This document shows, one piece after another, positions 31,544 to 33,171 of a stretch of DNA of 33,171 nucleotides; the first letter of the stretch is position 1, and each line of letters starts with the position of its first letter. This stretch comes from Mariprofundaceae bacterium (lineage in GTDB: Bacteria; Pseudomonadota; Zetaproteobacteria; Mariprofundales; Mariprofundaceae). The notes under the pieces were generated by a model that was not told where the DNA came from, ran no database searches, and saw nothing but the letters and a program-made list of their open reading frames with translations. Location of the stretch: assembly GCA_030950835.1 (NCBI GenBank), contig JAUZQU010000174.1:1-33171 (forward strand), read 5' to 3'. The translations under genes and the position numbers were made by a program.

Positions 31544-32701
31544 TTATACCACGTTGGCAAAACGTGCTGCCAATACAGTTTGTGCAGCTGCAACCCCAGC
31601 ACCCATTTGCACAGGATGACCAAACTTGAATAAGGCAATTTCAACTGCACTCATGGTGGTGCAGACATCAAATACATCAGTATAACCCAAATGTGCCACA
31701 CGAATGATTTTTCCTTTCAAATCATCCTGCCCCCCAGCAAAAGTCACACCCATTTCGTCGCGTAAATACTTCACAAATGCTGCACCATCAACGCCATCAG
31801 GCACAAATGCACCTGTAGCGGATGTTGCAGGTGAACTGGATACCAACTTCATGCCCAAAGCTTGAAAACCAGCACGTGCTGCTGCTGCCAAGACTTTATG
31901 CCGTGCATATAAGTTGTCCAAACCTTCTTCAAGCATCATTTTTAATACTTCATTCAAACCAATGATTAAAGAGGCTGCTGGTGTCCAAGCGGTGGTATCT
32001 TTGCCTTTTTTCTGATTTTTACGTTCAGTAAGCAGATCAAAATAGAAGGTATTACATCCCTTGCTTGCTTCAACCATAGCCCAAGCTTTGTCGGATAAAG
32101 CAATCGTTGCCAAACCAGGCGGCAACATCAATGCTTTTTGAGAGCCTGAAATGACTACATCCAAGCCCCAGTCATCCATAGGCATATCAATCACACCCAA
32201 TGCCGTAATCGCATCGACTACAGTGACGGTATTTAAATCTTTGGTAAGGGCAGCAATGGCTTGAATTGGTTGTTCGGTGGTGGTGGATGTTTCAGAAGCT
32301 TGAACAAACAGCGCTTTTGCCTCGGGATGTGCCTCTAAAGCTGCTTGTACATCCGCAAGCGCAACCGCTTCACCCCAAGCGACTTTGATTTCAACCGTGA
32401 TGATACCATGTTTAGCCGCAATCTTACCCCAGCGCTCGCCAAATTTACCCGCATTGACATAAATCATGGTTTCGCCAGGTGAACATAAGTTCATCACTGC
32501 CGCTTCCATCGCACCAGAACCAGAAGAAGAAAGCATCAAAGCATCGTTGCTCGTTTTGTAAACTTGCTCCAACATGGCTTTGGTTTCGGCAAAAATAGCT
32601 GAAAATTGAGGGGTGCGATGATGAATCATGGGTGCTGCCATACGCAGCAAAACACGCTCTGGAACAGCTGTAGGACCAGGGGAAAGTAGGTATTGTTTCA
32701 A
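31544..32701 (-). CDS. Class V aminotransferase (alanine/serine-glyoxylate or phosphoserine type)
   Basis: PLP enzyme of 385 residues from the chosen start. The family N-terminus KQYLLSPGPTAVPERVLLRM, the PLP-phosphate region SSSGSGAMEAAV, DAITALGVIDM with the cofactor-binding Asp, and the Schiff-base lysine in SGSQKALMLPPGL are visible. By sequence it is of the alanine-glyoxylate/serine-glyoxylate group, not the SerC group. Its tight linkage to serA, with two bases between them, suggests that it supplies phosphoserine aminotransferase activity, which is inferred. I place the start at TTG 32701, where GGAG lies ten bases upstream and the family N-terminus begins. The frame also allows TTG at 32758, which has no Shine-Dalgarno. 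No ATG is available near either. Confidence 0.88.
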   Translation of the reverse strand: MKQYLLSPGPTAVPERVLLRMAAPMIHHRTPQFSAIFAETKAMLEQVYKTSNDALMLSSSGSGAMEAAVMNLCSPGETMIYVNAGKFGERWGKIAAKHGIITVEIKVAWGEAVALADVQAALEAHPEAKALFVQASETSTTTEQPIQAIAALTKDLNTVTVVDAITALGVIDMPMDDWGLDVVISGSQKALMLPPGLATIALSDKAWAMVEASKGCNTFYFDLLTERKNQKKGKDTTAWTPAASLIIGLNEVLKMMLEEGLDNLYARHKVLAAAARAGFQALGMKLVSSSPATSATGAFVPDGVDGAAFVKYLRDEMGVTFAGGQDDLKGKIIRVAHLGYTDVFDVCTTMSAVEIALFKFGHPVQMGAGVAAAQTVLAARFANVV

Positions 32702-32758
32702 GGGTTTATCGCTCCAAAAGACAAAATAATCAGGTGCAATCCAAATAAGGTTAAGCAA

Positions 32759-33044
32759 CAGATACCTAGAGTGCGGCGGAATGCTATAAACTTATGGGTA
32801 CAGGTCAAATGATTAGACCTCGAAAATGAAAATATAGCTGCTTATGGCAGCAACTTTGAACAGCGTGTAAAAAAACTGTTTCATTTCAGCGCATCAATGA
32901 GGATGTGTGCGCAGCGCTCCTACAATCTGTATACAGTCTTCTTTCAAGACCTTGCTTGTAGTGGTTTAGCCACTGCAAAATACACTTAGCATGAGCATAC
33001 AACTCAAGATAGACGGAAGTAGTAATAGAGGACAATATAGCGCC
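32759..33044. other. Divergent intergenic region with small hairpins
   Basis: These 286 bases separate the leftward aminotransferase operon from the rightward nucleotidyltransferase. They hold the promoter described at 32781-32808, hairpin GCTGC/GCAGC at 32837-32851, the palindrome CTGTATACAG at 32927-32936 and hairpin AGTGG/CCACT at 32960-32974. No open frame of interest, tRNA or clear terminator is seen. The rightward promoter is not obvious. Confidence 0.4.
32781..32808 (-). promoter_or_regulatory. Possible sigma-70 promoter of the aminotransferase-serA-hisZ-purA operon
   Basis: On the minus strand TTGACC (32803-32808) and TAGCAT (32781-32786) are separated by 16 bases. Transcription would start near 32774, giving a leader of about 70 bases to the TTG at 32701. 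The match was judged by eye. Confidence 0.4.
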
Positions 33045-33171
33045 ATGTCAAAAGTTACACGTGCGATTATTTTAGCAGCAGGTTTAGGCACACGTCTTAA
33101 GTCGCTGACTCAAAACCAACCCAAGGCGTTGATGTTGGTTGCTGGTGAGCCTGCGATTGTGCATGTGATTC
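33045..33171 (+). CDS. Sugar-1-phosphate nucleotidyltransferase, N-terminal part only
   Basis: The frame starts at ATG 33045 and runs off the window after 42 codons. It reads VTRAIILAAGLGTRLKSLTQ, then QPKALMLVAGEPAIVHVI. The signature LAAGLGTRL followed by PKAL is the nucleotide-binding loop of the NTP-transferase family (RfbA, GalU, GlmU, MurU relatives). These join a sugar-1-phosphate to a nucleotide. Which sugar cannot be told from this piece. GAGG lies about a dozen bases before the ATG, a long spacing, but no other start is in frame nearby. Confidence 0.85.
   Translation, partial: MSKVTRAIILAAGLGTRLKSLTQNQPKALMLVAGEPAIVHVI

Noticed and set aside
32927..32936. Palindrome CTGTATACAG as a possible LexA/SOS box
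   Set aside because: The spacing between CTGT and ACAG is two bases rather than the eight of the E. coli-type box, and neither neighbour is an SOS gene.

Overview
This 33.2 kb window is a compact piece of a bacterial chromosome with Gram-negative, proteobacterial gene content: RpoH, a lipoprotein PBP activator (LpoB type), MltD, a short 4.5S-type SRP RNA, XseA, and HisZ beside PurA. Several genes (PilB-like ATPase with a receiver domain, CheA-REC hybrid, class V aminotransferase paired with SerA) make me think of deeper proteobacteria such as Zetaproteobacteria or an unusual gammaproteobacterium. That placement is an impression and was not tested. I see no insertion sequence, prophage, CRISPR array, tRNA or rRNA.

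Layout. (1) 1-2430: small genes (a partial leftward ORF at the edge, a DUF6172 protein, a DTW-domain tRNA modification enzyme, a YehS/DUF1456 protein), then about 480 bases without a gene holding several short hairpins, then the SRP RNA gene at about 2266-2383. (2) 2562-9616, leftward: an envelope-flavoured gene run read as mltD, an orphan peptide-binding lipoprotein, xseA, an M23 peptidase, an unknown protein with a five-cysteine cluster, a receiver-only response regulator and a SPOR-domain membrane protein. (3) 9729-19065, rightward: seven tightly packed genes. A PilB/GspE-type ATPase fused to a receiver domain comes first, followed by CheW-like, chemoreceptor and CheA-REC genes, then a PHP-domain phosphatase, an SDR and a zinc metallopeptidase. 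(4) 19062-25278, leftward: citrate synthase, rpoH with a good sigma-70 promoter, and a probable operon of quinone oxidoreductase, cupin, rsmE, lpoB-like and a COG3014-like lipoprotein. (5) 25386-32701, leftward: a chemoreceptor with a duplicated sensor module, then the operon aminotransferase-serA-hisZ-purA, with a probable terminator after purA. (6) From 33045, rightward: the start of a sugar-1-phosphate nucleotidyltransferase.

The most interesting unit is region 3. The kinase (Hpt His49) and two receiver domains (CheA Asp831, ATPase Asp655) lie in one operon without CheR, CheB or a free CheY. The likely output is therefore a pilus or secretion motor that is itself a phosphorylation target. 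This is inferred from domain architecture. Other points worth checking are the cysteine-cluster protein whose C-terminus resembles the tail of Tn554-type integrases, a perfect 9-bp inverted repeat over the presumed SRP RNA promoter, the duplicated receptor sensor domain, and the pairing of a class V aminotransferase with SerA, which suggests a non-SerC route to serine.
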